47,186 nucleotides of DNA, taken from assembly GCA_947498355.1 (NCBI GenBank), contig CANMKA010000031.1:1-47186 (forward strand). The letters are read 5' to 3'. A program made the translations under genes and the position numbers. Shown piece after piece: positions 1 to 8,598 of the stretch (position 1 is the stretch's first letter; every line of letters begins with the position of its first letter). The stretch comes from an uncultured Paraglaciecola sp. (GTDB lineage: Bacteria; Pseudomonadota; Gammaproteobacteria; Enterobacterales; Alteromonadaceae). The notes under the pieces are model-generated. The model ran no database searches, had not been told where the DNA came from, and saw nothing but the letters and a program-made list of their open reading frames with translations.

Positions 1-251
1 CATAACCGTTTGCGTAGCTCTCGATACCCTAAGCTGTTGCGACTCTCCTTAAATATTGCCTTGGCTCTGCGGTACAAATGCAACTGCTCAGCGGTTATCA
101 CTTCAGCTGGCTTCTTGAGCCAAGCATAGTAGGCTGAACGACTCACGCTCATGTTTTTGCAAAGCTTGGCTATTGGATATGTCGAAGCGAGTGATTGAAT
201 GGCTTCAAACGCTACTTGGTTTCCTTTAGCAATAGGGCACTGGCCTTTTTT
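1..251 (-). CDS. IS3-family transposase OrfB, N-terminal fragment (runs off left edge)
   Basis: This frame is -1 relative to OrfA and stays open from the slippery site to the window edge. Its translation includes YPIAKLCKNMSVSRSAYYAW followed by a stretch ending in SLGYRELRKRL. That matches the helix-turn-helix and HTH_21 region at the start of IS3 OrfB integrases. The DDE domain is beyond the window. The product is expected only as an OrfAB fusion made by -1 frameshifting; an internal ATG at 152-150 is the first in-frame Met. Whether the element is intact cannot be seen. Confidence 0.8.
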
Positions 252-499
252 AATATATCTTTTTCCATCCTTAGCTCTTTGTTTTCCTTGCGTAATTTAA
301 TCAGTTCAGCGCGTTCATCAGCTGTCAGAGCCGCACCAGATTGTTCTGCTTCAAACTTGGCCTTCCAGTTGTAAAGTAACTTATCTGTTATACCTAAAGA
401 CGTTGCCGCCTTTGAGACGCTATAGCCTTGCTCGGTTACCAATGCCACAGCTTCTTGCTTGAACTCATTGGTATAACTTCTGTTTTTTCGTTTTGTCAT
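212..499 (-). CDS. IS3-family transposase OrfA
   Basis: A 95-aa protein when started at ATG 499, which has a GAGG Shine-Dalgarno 5 nt upstream; a GTG two codons earlier is possible. It has the OrfA pattern: a basic N-terminus (TKRKNRSYTNEFK), a helix-turn-helix (YSVSKAATSLGITDKLLYNW), then a leucine-zipper helix with ELIKLRKENKELRMEKDILK. OrfA binds the IS ends and supplies the N-terminus of the OrfAB transposase. Its last codons overlap OrfB in the -1 frame at the A6G site. The IS3 subgroup was not assigned. Confidence 0.9.
   Translation of the reverse strand: MTKRKNRSYTNEFKQEAVALVTEQGYSVSKAATSLGITDKLLYNWKAKFEAEQSGAALTADERAELIKLRKENKELRMEKDILKKASALLLKETK
245..251 (-). promoter_or_regulatory. 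Programmed -1 frameshift heptamer AAAAAAG of the IS3 element
   Basis: The minus strand reads A AAA AAG inside the codons for the DILKK motif of OrfA, the usual IS3-family slip site. Slipping by -1 moves the ribosome into the OrfB frame, which is open from here to the edge. Confidence 0.75.
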
Positions 500-2937
500 A
501 TACACCTCAATTTCAGGATTATATTCCTTTATTGAAGTGTCCGGTTAAATTAAAGCAGAACAGTAAGTATGATGATATTCAGGTGAAAGTGCAACGGCTT
601 CAGTATGCTTTTAAAGCTGCACTAAAATCAGGTAAAACTTTTGAAGCTGTAAAACTTGCACTTCTCGCTGGTGAAAAAATAGCGGGAAATAGCCGCCAAC
701 TAGATATACTAAAAAATAATATTGATTTAGCTTCTACTTTTCTTGCACCTGCACGTTTGCAAGAACTAGCACATAGGAAAGAAATTTCAGGAAACTGGGA
801 TGGTTCAGAAACCGCTTATTCAGCTTCTTTGTTATCAACTATCTCATCACTAAAAGGCGAAGCTCACAGCTATTTGCGTTCTGCCAACCATTGGCTTAAT
901 AGGTATTTTGAAAAACGTGATGACGCAAAAAATGATGAAGAACGTTTTATGGAAAAGTTAGAAAACCTAGAGATATTAGAGTTAGCCCATACGATTTATA
1001 GAATAAGAGGCAACAAACAATGTGTAAACTTCCTTTTATCATGGACTCCATCGAGTTGCATTTTTAAAGCTACATCGGCTCTTATTGAAAGGCTTATTGA
1101 CATTGGCGATTATAAAAACATCGAACTGATGGCAAATTACGGTAAGGGGGAACCTAGCTTTATATTAGCCGTTGCATCAGAATTAATAAAAATTGGGCGA
1201 ACACCACCTAAAAGTTGTTTAACGCGCTGCCTAAATAAAATTATAAAACCTAAATCTAAGCTAGATAGACCTGGTGACGATATTCACGATGTAGGATTCT
1301 CTAATGATGCATATCTTTCATTTTTTGAAGCGTGCGTTATTCATAAATTACCATCTGTCAATATAAGAAGGGGGTTAAATTACTATTATGAGGCACCCCG
1401 ACTTTACCGTATTGCAGATGAGCACCAATGGAAAGGGGCGAGGGAAAACTTTTTACGTTTTCTATCGCTACAAGCTGCTATTAGTAAGAATTTCTCTCTG
1501 GATTTTGAGAAGTTTACTCCCAAAGAATGGCAAAGTAAAAAAAACGGCTATGAAGAAAACAGAGAATTAGAAAGGGCAAAGGAGTATATAAGAAAACTAC
1601 TGCCTTGGTACATGGTACGAGCAAAGGTTTTCTCAGGTATAACATTGAGCTTGAAAAAAGAGCATGAAAACGCTTACTCATTGGCCTCAAAAGTGGGAAG
1701 CCGATCTTATCAGGGATATGAACCTATTCCTTTTGAAACTACAAAAGCAAAGTTCCAAAATATATTAATTTGTAGTTCTGACTATTTAGATGAACTTGAG
1801 TTGTTTTCAAATAATTATAATGAGCAGAAACTAAAAGTAAGCTTTGTTGATGACTTATATTTTCTAAGAGCTGCTTGCAGAGCCGACAAGCTCAAAGAGC
1901 TTAGTGGGGCTATCGAAAATAACTGTTACTCATCTCTTAAAAGTCACGATTACGAAGACCCACCTGAGTCTCGTTCAGAGAATCTTTTAACACTATGTAG
2001 AGCAGTTCTTTCTGAAGGTATCGGTAATGCAGAAGCTTATTTTGATGATGCATTAAACAAAGCTTCTGATTTTGGTGAAGAAGGAGTTATTCGCTGGGAA
2101 GCATTAACTTCTATCGCCAAGCGAAGTGCTCAAGAAGGAAAAGGTTCGGCAGAACTCGCACACGGATACATGCGATGTGCGGAAATGATTGGAGACTCAG
2201 TAGCGAGAGAAAAGTATTGGGACAGAAACGATGCAGTTGCGACTTGTTTTCAATTGTCACCAGAGTCTGCATTTCCAATTCTACATAGGTGGAAAGACAG
2301 GGAAGTTGGATGGCACGAACGTTTAATTAAACCTTTAGTGAACAGCGCAATAGATTTTAGCGAAGTGCCTTCATCTACAATTTGGTCCTTATCTGCCTTT
2401 GCTTGGGAGAATGGCTTGGACGATTTCTTAGAAAAGTGTCTAAGCAATCAGCCGACAAAGGCTTTGCAACAGCAAATGATGGAACACTATATCCATGACC
2501 TCAGAATACAAGGAGTTACCGGTGATATTTGGCTGACAGTGCAAGGCTTAGCTAACAGGTTTGAGCTTAACTGCTTGTCAGAGGAACTTATCAAAGAGCT
2601 ATCAAAATCCTCTATACCTGAAAGAGAGTCTGAACCGACAACGACAAAATCTACCGAGAATAAAGATAAATTTCCTTGGGAAGAGACCTTTGGAAGCTTC
2701 GACTTGTTGACCGAATCGGGGTTCAATAAAGCATACCAAAATTTACTAAGCCAAGGGTATCCTCGAAGGACAGAAGAATTTTGGCATGGTTGTTTAAAAA
2801 AAATTACTCAAAGAAATGTAATAACGTTCTTAAACCTCATTGTTCATTCTGAGTCGCTAGGATTTTATGACTTAAGTGGAGCATTTGAACAAATTCCTGA
2901 GAATTGGAAATACTCGGCTTCTGTGAAAAAACATTAG
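493..2937 (+). pseudogene. 5'-truncated fragment of a very large helical-repeat protein (N-terminus replaced by IS sequence)
   Basis: The open frame begins at TTG 493, but about the first 21 codons (to around 557) are IS3 end sequence read on the opposite strand. The native gene has therefore lost its start and N-terminal domains. The remaining roughly 790 codons are Leu/Ala/Glu-rich and almost entirely alpha-helical, with TPR-like helix pairs (for example AFKAALKSGKTFEAVKLALL). No Walker or nuclease motif is visible. The frame stops at TAG 2935-2937 and continues in the same frame into the next ORF, so the two are probably halves of one protein. Base composition is AT-rich compared with the genes to the right. 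The solenoid could be the sensor part of a large STAND/Avs-like defence NTPase, but that is inference from architecture and from the small companion gene downstream. Confidence 0.6.
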
Positions 2938-2976
2938 AACTCAATTATTAGTAAATTAGCGGCACGCTTTCCCAGT

Positions 2977-4953
2977 ATGTTCATGGAGATTTACGGAAGA
3001 AACTATATTGTTAAACCGTTTCTATTCGATGATTTTACCAACGCAGCGATTTCAGCAGGTGTAACAAATGGACTGTCTCATTCTGTTGATATTGAATCAC
3101 CCAGAGCCTTGTTTGGTTTTGCCCATTTCAGCGCAAGTCAATTGACAGGGCAGCAAGCCAAAGATCTCTTAAACTTTGGTCTAGCGAGACTTGAAAAATT
3201 TCTAGATGATGATTATGCAGATGGGACTTGGAATCAAAATAGCCAGTTACCAACAACCCTTGACCATGCTGTTGCCTATTATATTTATGCAAATTTAGGT
3301 TCACCCAATTCAACGGAAAGATGGAGGGCACTGCATGCCATAATCCGATTGCATGATTTGAAGTCCCAGACCACTATTAATTATCTATTAGACTGCATTG
3401 AAACTGGATTACCAAACTCATACGTTCCAACGAAATATAAGTTTTACGATTTGCACGCAAAGCTATATCTATTAGTTGCATTTACTAGATGTGTGCACAT
3501 TTCACCTGAGTTACTGATAACCAAAGCTGAGCAGTTTTCTGATATTGCAACAAATAAACAACAAGGCATTTTGTTTCAATACTATGCTAAGCAAATTTGT
3601 ATAGAACTACAAAACTACGATTCCAATTGCTTCAAACACAAACAGTTTAATGAAATCCAAGCAGCGTGTGTTTCACAACGTCCACTGCTATGTGAAGACA
3701 AATATAAATATAAATATAAAACAGATACTCCATGGCACAAAACTGGCGACCTATCTTCAATTGAAGATATTCACTTTGGTTACGATTTTGAAAAAAACAG
3801 ACTCAAACCATTATCAAGAGTTTTTGGTGTTCCCGTAGAACAATTAAGAGAATTGGCGGGATACATATACACAAAGCATTGGAAACAAAGCAAAGGTTCT
3901 TCGCATAAATCTGATCCAAGAGCAGAGCTATGGAAAAGCAGGCATTACCCGCATTCCTCTCTTCATTCCCGATATGGCTTCCCTGATATTGATACCCATT
4001 CCTTTTACTCTGAATATCATTTATTGCTAGAAGTTGCATCTATGCTATTAGTATCAATGCCACCGTTACAAGGCAAGAATGAGGACACCAATGCTTGGGA
4101 TGAATGGCTCAATCAGTACCTCATTCTTAATGATGAAAAAATGTTGTTGGCTGAATTAAGAGACGCGATCCCTCTGTGCACGCCGGAATGGATAACTCAA
4201 AAAACCGATGATAATTGGCGATGGTCAATACAAGAGTCAGACTTTGTTGATCACTTAATCAGAGGAAATGGCAATAACTTGTGGTTGAATATCGAAGGAA
4301 GTTGGAGCCATTACAATGATGGAAAATGTGAAGATGTGTCTTTTTCATCAATACTTGTTCCGAAAGGATTAGGTATTTCGCTCTTACGAACGGTTGATAA
4401 TTTTTCAAACCATCACAATGAAGTTTATCTATATAATTTTTGCGAATCAGATTATAGCGATATAAAAGGAGATTTTAGCGGAAAAGAGTGGCTTGTTTCG
4501 CAGGAAGTGAACAATGAACTGGAGTCGAAAAACCCGTTTTCAGGTACAATAGAGCATAATCCTTTGACAGTCGCTAAGTGTATAAGTGATGACATAAGTG
4601 TGACTTATTCGCACAACCAAAAGCACTGTATACTAATTTCTGATAATAGCTTGTGCTTAAGGAATATATACTGGAGCGAAGATAAACCAGAGGATACAGA
4701 CACTTACATAAGCTCAGGCAAACCTGTGCAATCTTCTTTAAAATTCTTGAGATTGATATGTAACAAGCTTGGCGTAAACATTGCCATTCAAGTAAATATT
4801 AGCCGCACTCAAAAACATTCGTACAGTAATAGGAATAGTGATGACGAACTCGGATATGTTCCAGGCTACAGCAAAACCTTCATCTTATCTGGCGACGGAA
4901 AACTTAGAGATTCAAGAAAGAGTTATCGACTTGGGCAAGATGATGCTGAATAG
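2977..4953 (+). CDS. C-terminal fragment of the same large protein, beyond an in-frame amber stop
   Basis: This is the same frame as the preceding ORF (2977 minus 493 is a multiple of 3), separated from it by one TAG and 13 sense codons. No ribosome binding site precedes ATG 2977 or ATG 2983, so independent initiation is doubtful and the 658-aa ORF is best read as the 3' part of one gene. The first third is helical (RWRALHAIIRLHDL resembles a HEAT-type repeat); the last third is richer in beta and aromatic residues. A short AAATAT tandem repeat at 3700-3721 encodes KYKYKYK. I do not recognise a catalytic motif. Function unknown; a defence-related role is possible from context. Confidence 0.55.
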   Translation: MFMEIYGRNYIVKPFLFDDFTNAAISAGVTNGLSHSVDIESPRALFGFAHFSASQLTGQQAKDLLNFGLARLEKFLDDDYADGTWNQNSQLPTTLDHAVAYYIYANLGSPNSTERWRALHAIIRLHDLKSQTTINYLLDCIETGLPNSYVPTKYKFYDLHAKLYLLVAFTRCVHISPELLITKAEQFSDIATNKQQGILFQYYAKQICIELQNYDSNCFKHKQFNEIQAACVSQRPLLCEDKYKYKYKTDTPWHKTGDLSSIEDIHFGYDFEKNRLKPLSRVFGVPVEQLRELAGYIYTKHWKQSKGSSHKSDPRAELWKSRHYPHSSLHSRYGFPDIDTHSFYSEYHLLLEVASMLLVSMPPLQGKNEDTNAWDEWLNQYLILNDEKMLLAELRDAIPLCTPEWITQKTDDNWRWSIQESDFVDHLIRGNGNNLWLNIEGSWSHYNDGKCEDVSFSSILVPKGLGISLLRTVDNFSNHHNEVYLYNFCESDYSDIKGDFSGKEWLVSQEVNNELESKNPFSGTIEHNPLTVAKCISDDISVTYSHNQKHCILISDNSLCLRNIYWSEDKPEDTDTYISSGKPVQSSLKFLRLICNKLGVNIAIQVNISRTQKHSYSNRNSDDELGYVPGYSKTFILSGDGKLRDSRKSYRLGQDDAE

Positions 4954-5557
4954 TCTAAAAGACAACGACCCAGATCAGATTACCGCTTGGATGGTAAGTT
5001 ATTTATCCGAACAAATGGTAGAAGCTGAAGGAGGAAATAAAGAATCAATTGCAAATTGTGTCAACGTTATTATAAAGCTTTGGCACAACCGGACTGCATT
5101 ACCCAATGGAACTCGGCCATTTGAAAGTTTTGAGCCTATATTCCGTGCGTTGGAATCCTTAGATCCAGAATCGGCTTTACCCCGCTATGTACTTAACTTC
5201 TACGACAAAGATCAACGCCAAAATACAGAGGTTCCTTCTTCTTGGTTAGAAATGATCAAAGCGCTAGATAAAACAACGAGGACTTTGATCACTTTTATGT
5301 TTGAACAGGCAATTAATGATGCTACTGATGACAAAACACTAGACTGGATTCGAACAATCTCAAGAACCGTCGAATCAGACGAGGTCAGCTTTATCTCAAG
5401 GCACTTGGATAGAAAAGAGCCGAGTGAAGAATTACAAAGAATTAAGAATTTAGAAAAAAGAATTGAGCAACTTAAGGTTTTTGAAGACATATGCAAGCCA
5501 ATTCAAAAAAGTCTTAAAGAAGAATTGCATACTTTAAAAGAAAGATGCTCTTCTTAG
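4838..5557 (+). CDS. Small helical companion protein of the large gene, unknown function
   Basis: A 239-aa acidic, helical, soluble protein with no signal peptide. It overlaps the 3' end of the large gene by 116 nt in another frame. ATG 4838 has an AGGA 6 nt upstream; ATG 4940, close to the stop of the large gene, is an alternative start. A conserved-looking core reads LPNGTRPFESFEPIFRALES near residues 90-110, and the C-terminus (about 200-237) is a charged coiled coil. Tight overlap implies translational coupling and a shared function. Small proteins of this kind accompany large NTPase genes in some anti-phage systems, but I cannot name the family from sequence alone. Confidence 0.6.
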   Translation: MMTNSDMFQATAKPSSYLATENLEIQERVIDLGKMMLNSLKDNDPDQITAWMVSYLSEQMVEAEGGNKESIANCVNVIIKLWHNRTALPNGTRPFESFEPIFRALESLDPESALPRYVLNFYDKDQRQNTEVPSSWLEMIKALDKTTRTLITFMFEQAINDATDDKTLDWIRTISRTVESDEVSFISRHLDRKEPSEELQRIKNLEKRIEQLKVFEDICKPIQKSLKEELHTLKERCSS

Positions 5558-5850
5558 AACTTTGTTTTGGAACTAATAATAACTTAGTTTTTTGGTGGCA
5601 TGTTTTTTAGTACCAGTTTAAAACTAAGCTGCTAAAGCACTAATGGAGTAATCTTATGGAGGTATTTAATAAAGAGTCTTTTCAGGATTGTGCATCCGAC
5701 AGTAGTGCTGCCGCCCAGGAAAGCATAGTTGTTAGCCCGCTGCTCAACAAAGGAGCTTGTCATATTAGGTCAAGACTCTTCATCCCAAATTGTCAGATCG
5801 GATGTGAGCTACTGCATATAAAGTTATACATATAGAGGTGTTCACCCAGC
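5558..5850. other. Intergenic gap between convergent genes
   Basis: 293 bp, AT-rich, between the companion gene and the HEAT-repeat gene, which run toward each other. Apart from one marginal small ORF (5656-5835) nothing is recognisable, and no clear intrinsic terminator was seen. Confidence 0.5.
5656..5835 (+). CDS. Possible small ORF, 59 aa, unknown
   Basis: ATG 5656 has GGAG about 8 nt upstream (taatGGAGtaatctt) and the frame runs 59 codons to TAG. The product has four Cys and no membrane segment. The Shine-Dalgarno is the only positive evidence, and the ORF sits in a gap between convergent genes, so it may be chance. Confidence 0.2.
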   Translation: MEVFNKESFQDCASDSSAAAQESIVVSPLLNKGACHIRSRLFIPNCQIGCELLHIKLYI

Positions 5851-7683
5851 TTATTCATCAATTGAACACTTTGCCATTCGAAACGAACCGTCAGAAGACA
5901 GTAATAGACTCCCTCCGCCATATGTATTTATCAACAACTCTCCAGATTCAACAAACCAAGAAGATCGAGGAGAACCAGGCAGATTGATCCACGGTTTACT
6001 ATTCCAGTGCCCATCTTCATCTCTATGCAATTTATATATCATTCCGCTATTCATAGTTAAATGAGCCAATCCGGTTATCGCGATATAGTTACCATCTACA
6101 AAGTAAATATCCTCGATATTTTCTTTCAATATGTATTGAGGTTCATCATCGTTATCGCTAATAAAAACAAGCTCGCCGCCCCACTCACCCCGATTACTCC
6201 CTGCTAGCCAACCATTATTTACGCGCAACGCCATTTGAGGAATTTGATCCACATAATGTCGATCCTCAACTATGTTTTGATCATTTACTTCAATAACGCC
6301 GTCAAGGTTTTCAGATACTTGCTCTTCCTCGTCAATTGCCCCGTAACTGAGGATTACGGACTTGTAAGTCAAGGCTTCTAATTTTTCTTTAGCGCTAGAC
6401 TTATAGAGTTTTAGATTTACTGGTTCAGGTTTTAATTCGAGCTTAACAGACTCACAAGATTCGACATCAAGATGCTGAAAACTGAAGTAGTCAAAGGCAA
6501 AATTATCTCGATGAGCTGCGTTAGTAATTAGGTTTTTGCCATCAATATTTTCGAGGGCTTTTTGAGCAGCATCTCTCACCGAAGGGTGCCAATGATTTTG
6601 AGAAGCTTCGAGAAGGTCAGGGGACGCTATGGTTTTTTTCATCCTCCCCAATGATTCAGCTGCAACTAATCCGATAAGAACATCCGTGCGTTTATTTAGT
6701 AGCTCTATTAATTTGGGAATAGAAGCTTCGTATTCAATATAGCCAAGTGTTCTCGCAGCAAATAACTGGATTTTAGGGTCTAGGCTATCTAACAGCGATG
6801 TGATGCGTTTACCTGCTCCCTTTCCGTTCGTGCCAAGTTCAGCGATGTCTCTCAATACCCACAAATCAGCCTCAGACCCTAAAGCTTCAGCCAATACACT
6901 GGCAGCATATTCGGATTTAATCCCAATCAATGCTTGATTGGCTGAGTATAAAAGCTCTTGCTCAGTGCTTTTTAGGGCTAGGATATCGCTTTCTATGGCT
7001 TGAGCGCTCTCTCCTAAAAAACTAATTACCTCTAGAGAACCTGTTCTAATCTCATGGGCTAACTTAGAGTCTTTGGATATCGCTATTAGCTGGTTAGCAA
7101 TTTCAGCCTTCCCTGATTTAAAATCATTTAACACGCTTCCAAGTAAGTAGAATCGATTAGGCAAACAATTCGCGGTACATTTTATTGCCTCGATAATCGC
7201 CGCAACAGCTCCCATACCAAACAACTGAATAGCATATGCCTCTTGGTTGTGAGGTGCGCTTCTGGATTTGAGGTATCTTTCAACCGCTATTTCGGATGCT
7301 TCTGACGTTCCAACTCTGGCGAGCGCAGGTGCTAACCAAGAAACATTCTTATCAAGACCTTCGACAATAGCAGGCAAATATCGAGGAGAAATCTTCTCGA
7401 CTTTTCTTAATGCTACGGCACCAATACGTGCAACTAAGGGATCTTTTTCTTCCAGAAGGTTAATGATGAATGGCATACCTTCATCACCAAATCGAAGCAG
7501 TTTTTCGATAATCGCTTGCTCTTCAACAGAAGGATATTGCCCAGGTCGCGAGCTAGTATCGAGTATACTGTGAATTTTAGAAATACACTCTAGTGGTGTA
7601 AGGCAAGAGTCAGGTTCAACATCGTCCGCTACTGATAAAAACGGGATGAGGTTGAGCAAGCATATCAAAACGAATTTATTCAA
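5851..7683 (-). CDS. Exported HEAT-repeat protein of unknown function
   Basis: 610 aa. The first about 19 residues form a signal peptide (MNKFVLICLLNLIPFLSVA, then DD). Residues about 50-390 form tandem HEAT/PBS-type helix pairs with repeating phrases such as DPLVARIGAVALRKV, DPKIQLFAARTLGYI and HPSVRDAAQKALENI. The last about 200 residues look beta-rich and may be a separate domain. Cys pairs in the N-terminal part (CLTPLEC, CTANC) suit disulfides in the periplasm. No catalytic motif seen. HEAT solenoids usually act as binding scaffolds; the partner is unknown. It stands alone, convergent to the large-gene remnant, inside the AT-rich accessory region. Confidence 0.7.
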   Translation of the reverse strand: MNKFVLICLLNLIPFLSVADDVEPDSCLTPLECISKIHSILDTSSRPGQYPSVEEQAIIEKLLRFGDEGMPFIINLLEEKDPLVARIGAVALRKVEKISPRYLPAIVEGLDKNVSWLAPALARVGTSEASEIAVERYLKSRSAPHNQEAYAIQLFGMGAVAAIIEAIKCTANCLPNRFYLLGSVLNDFKSGKAEIANQLIAISKDSKLAHEIRTGSLEVISFLGESAQAIESDILALKSTEQELLYSANQALIGIKSEYAASVLAEALGSEADLWVLRDIAELGTNGKGAGKRITSLLDSLDPKIQLFAARTLGYIEYEASIPKLIELLNKRTDVLIGLVAAESLGRMKKTIASPDLLEASQNHWHPSVRDAAQKALENIDGKNLITNAAHRDNFAFDYFSFQHLDVESCESVKLELKPEPVNLKLYKSSAKEKLEALTYKSVILSYGAIDEEEQVSENLDGVIEVNDQNIVEDRHYVDQIPQMALRVNNGWLAGSNRGEWGGELVFISDNDDEPQYILKENIEDIYFVDGNYIAITGLAHLTMNSGMIYKLHRDEDGHWNSKPWINLPGSPRSSWFVESGELLINTYGGGSLLLSSDGSFRMAKCSIDE

Positions 7684-8094
7684 AGACTAACTCTCCCTTT
7701 ACTCTTTGATTAAATCACATCACTGGACAAAGTAAAAAAAATATTCTGTGTGTGCACCAACCCACAAAATAATTTAGGTTGTAAATACAACGAAGATTCC
7801 TTTTTTGTATATTATTTTCTTATTAATATCAAAAAGTTAAACATTAAAGCTCTTTGTGATCTTAAGCCGTCCACAAAAACACCTAACTTTTGGTGAAAAG
7901 GTTATTTTTTTGTAACGTAAAGGTATATTCACAGCCACATATAGCAAAGGCCACTTTATTAAAGTGGCCTTTTTGTTTATGACAACTAGAGATATTGGGT
8001 TAGGGGAAGAGATATAAGTCAAATGCTTTTGTCCCATACTTGTCCCCTCACAAAGCAATCAGAAATATTTTATTTATATTTCAATACTTTAAAT
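7684..8094. other. AT-rich intergenic region at the island/core junction
   Basis: 411 bp between ybaB and the HEAT-repeat gene, with long A/T runs and no convincing ORF. It contains one strong hairpin (7946-7972). In many gammaproteobacteria recR follows ybaB directly; it is absent here, so this stretch probably contains the boundary of inserted DNA. Confidence 0.5.
7946..7979. terminator. Bidirectional intrinsic terminator-like hairpin
   Basis: Arms AAAGGCCACTTTA (7946-7958) and TAAAGTGGCCTTT (7960-7972) are perfectly complementary over 13 bp. On the plus strand a TTTTTGTTT tract follows; on the minus strand, downstream of ybaB, the T-run is only three bases. It could end ybaB transcription, or be left over from a plus-strand gene now lost. 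Confidence 0.7.
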
Positions 8095-8421
8095 CTAAAA
8101 CGGCATTTTAAAACCTGGAGGCATTTGCATACCGCCTGTTACATCGGCCATTTTTTCTTTGCTGGTTTCTTGAATGCGACGATTACAATCGTTAATTGCG
8201 GCGGCAACTAAATCTTCGATCATTTCTTTATCGTCTTCCATTAAGCTTTCGTCGATCTCAACTTTGCGTACGGCATGACCACACGTCATAGTCACTTTAA
8301 CTAGACCTGCACCAGATTCTCCCGTTACTTCGGTATTAGCTAGCTCTTCTTGTGTTTTTTGCATGCGCTCTTGCATTTGTTGCGCTTGCTTCATCATGTT
8401 ACCCATTCCACCTTTGAACAT
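8095..8421 (-). CDS. ybaB: Nucleoid-associated protein YbaB/EbfC
   Basis: 108 aa, the usual family length. The N-terminus [20 protein letters not shown] leads into the long helix of the YbaB fold, followed by the conserved core [18 protein letters not shown] and [11 protein letters not shown]. The family forms DNA-binding dimers that coat the nucleoid. It lies 177 bp downstream of dnaX on the same strand, the conserved dnaX-ybaB pairing. The usual third member, recR, is missing. Confidence 0.96.
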   Translation of the reverse strand: MFKGGMGNMMKQAQQMQERMQKTQEELANTEVTGESGAGLVKVTMTCGHAVRKVEIDESLMEDDKEMIEDLVAAAINDCNRRIQETSKEKMADVTGGMQMPPGFKMPF

Positions 8422-8598
8422 ACTTTATCTCTCTTAATCACTAACTAAAAACTACAGGGTAATGATACCCATGCACATAAATATATTATCCCTCGGCATA
8501 CCTTTAATGGCTATGCACTGAGTATTACGAACTTAAAAACAGAGCCAACACAAAAAGCTGGAACACAATAAAGGCTGTACGTACGCGCTAATCATGCA

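Larger units (their letters stand above)
1..557 (-). mobile_element. IS3-family insertion sequence, 5' part (cut by window edge)
   Basis: OrfA, a frameshift heptamer and the N-terminal part of OrfB are all present on the minus strand, which is the standard IS3-family layout. The outer end is not certain. IS3 ends usually read TG inward, and a TG-starting terminus fits at about position 557 (minus-strand TGCTTTAATTTAACCGGACA). The other end and the DDE catalytic core lie outside the window, so neither the terminal repeats nor a target duplication can be checked. The element sits inside the reading frame of the large gene that follows. Confidence 0.8.

Noticed and set aside
2935..2937. TAG as a recoded sense codon
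   Set aside because: TAG is used as an ordinary stop in this window (for example xseB and ybaB), so code reassignment is unlikely; mutation is simpler.
7837..8058. 73-aa minus-strand ORF downstream of ybaB
   Set aside because: It spans the terminator hairpin and has no protein-like pattern or ribosome site.
1..8094. Prophage or integrative element with tRNA attachment site
   Set aside because: No integrase, structural phage gene or tRNA-like sequence is visible in the segment.
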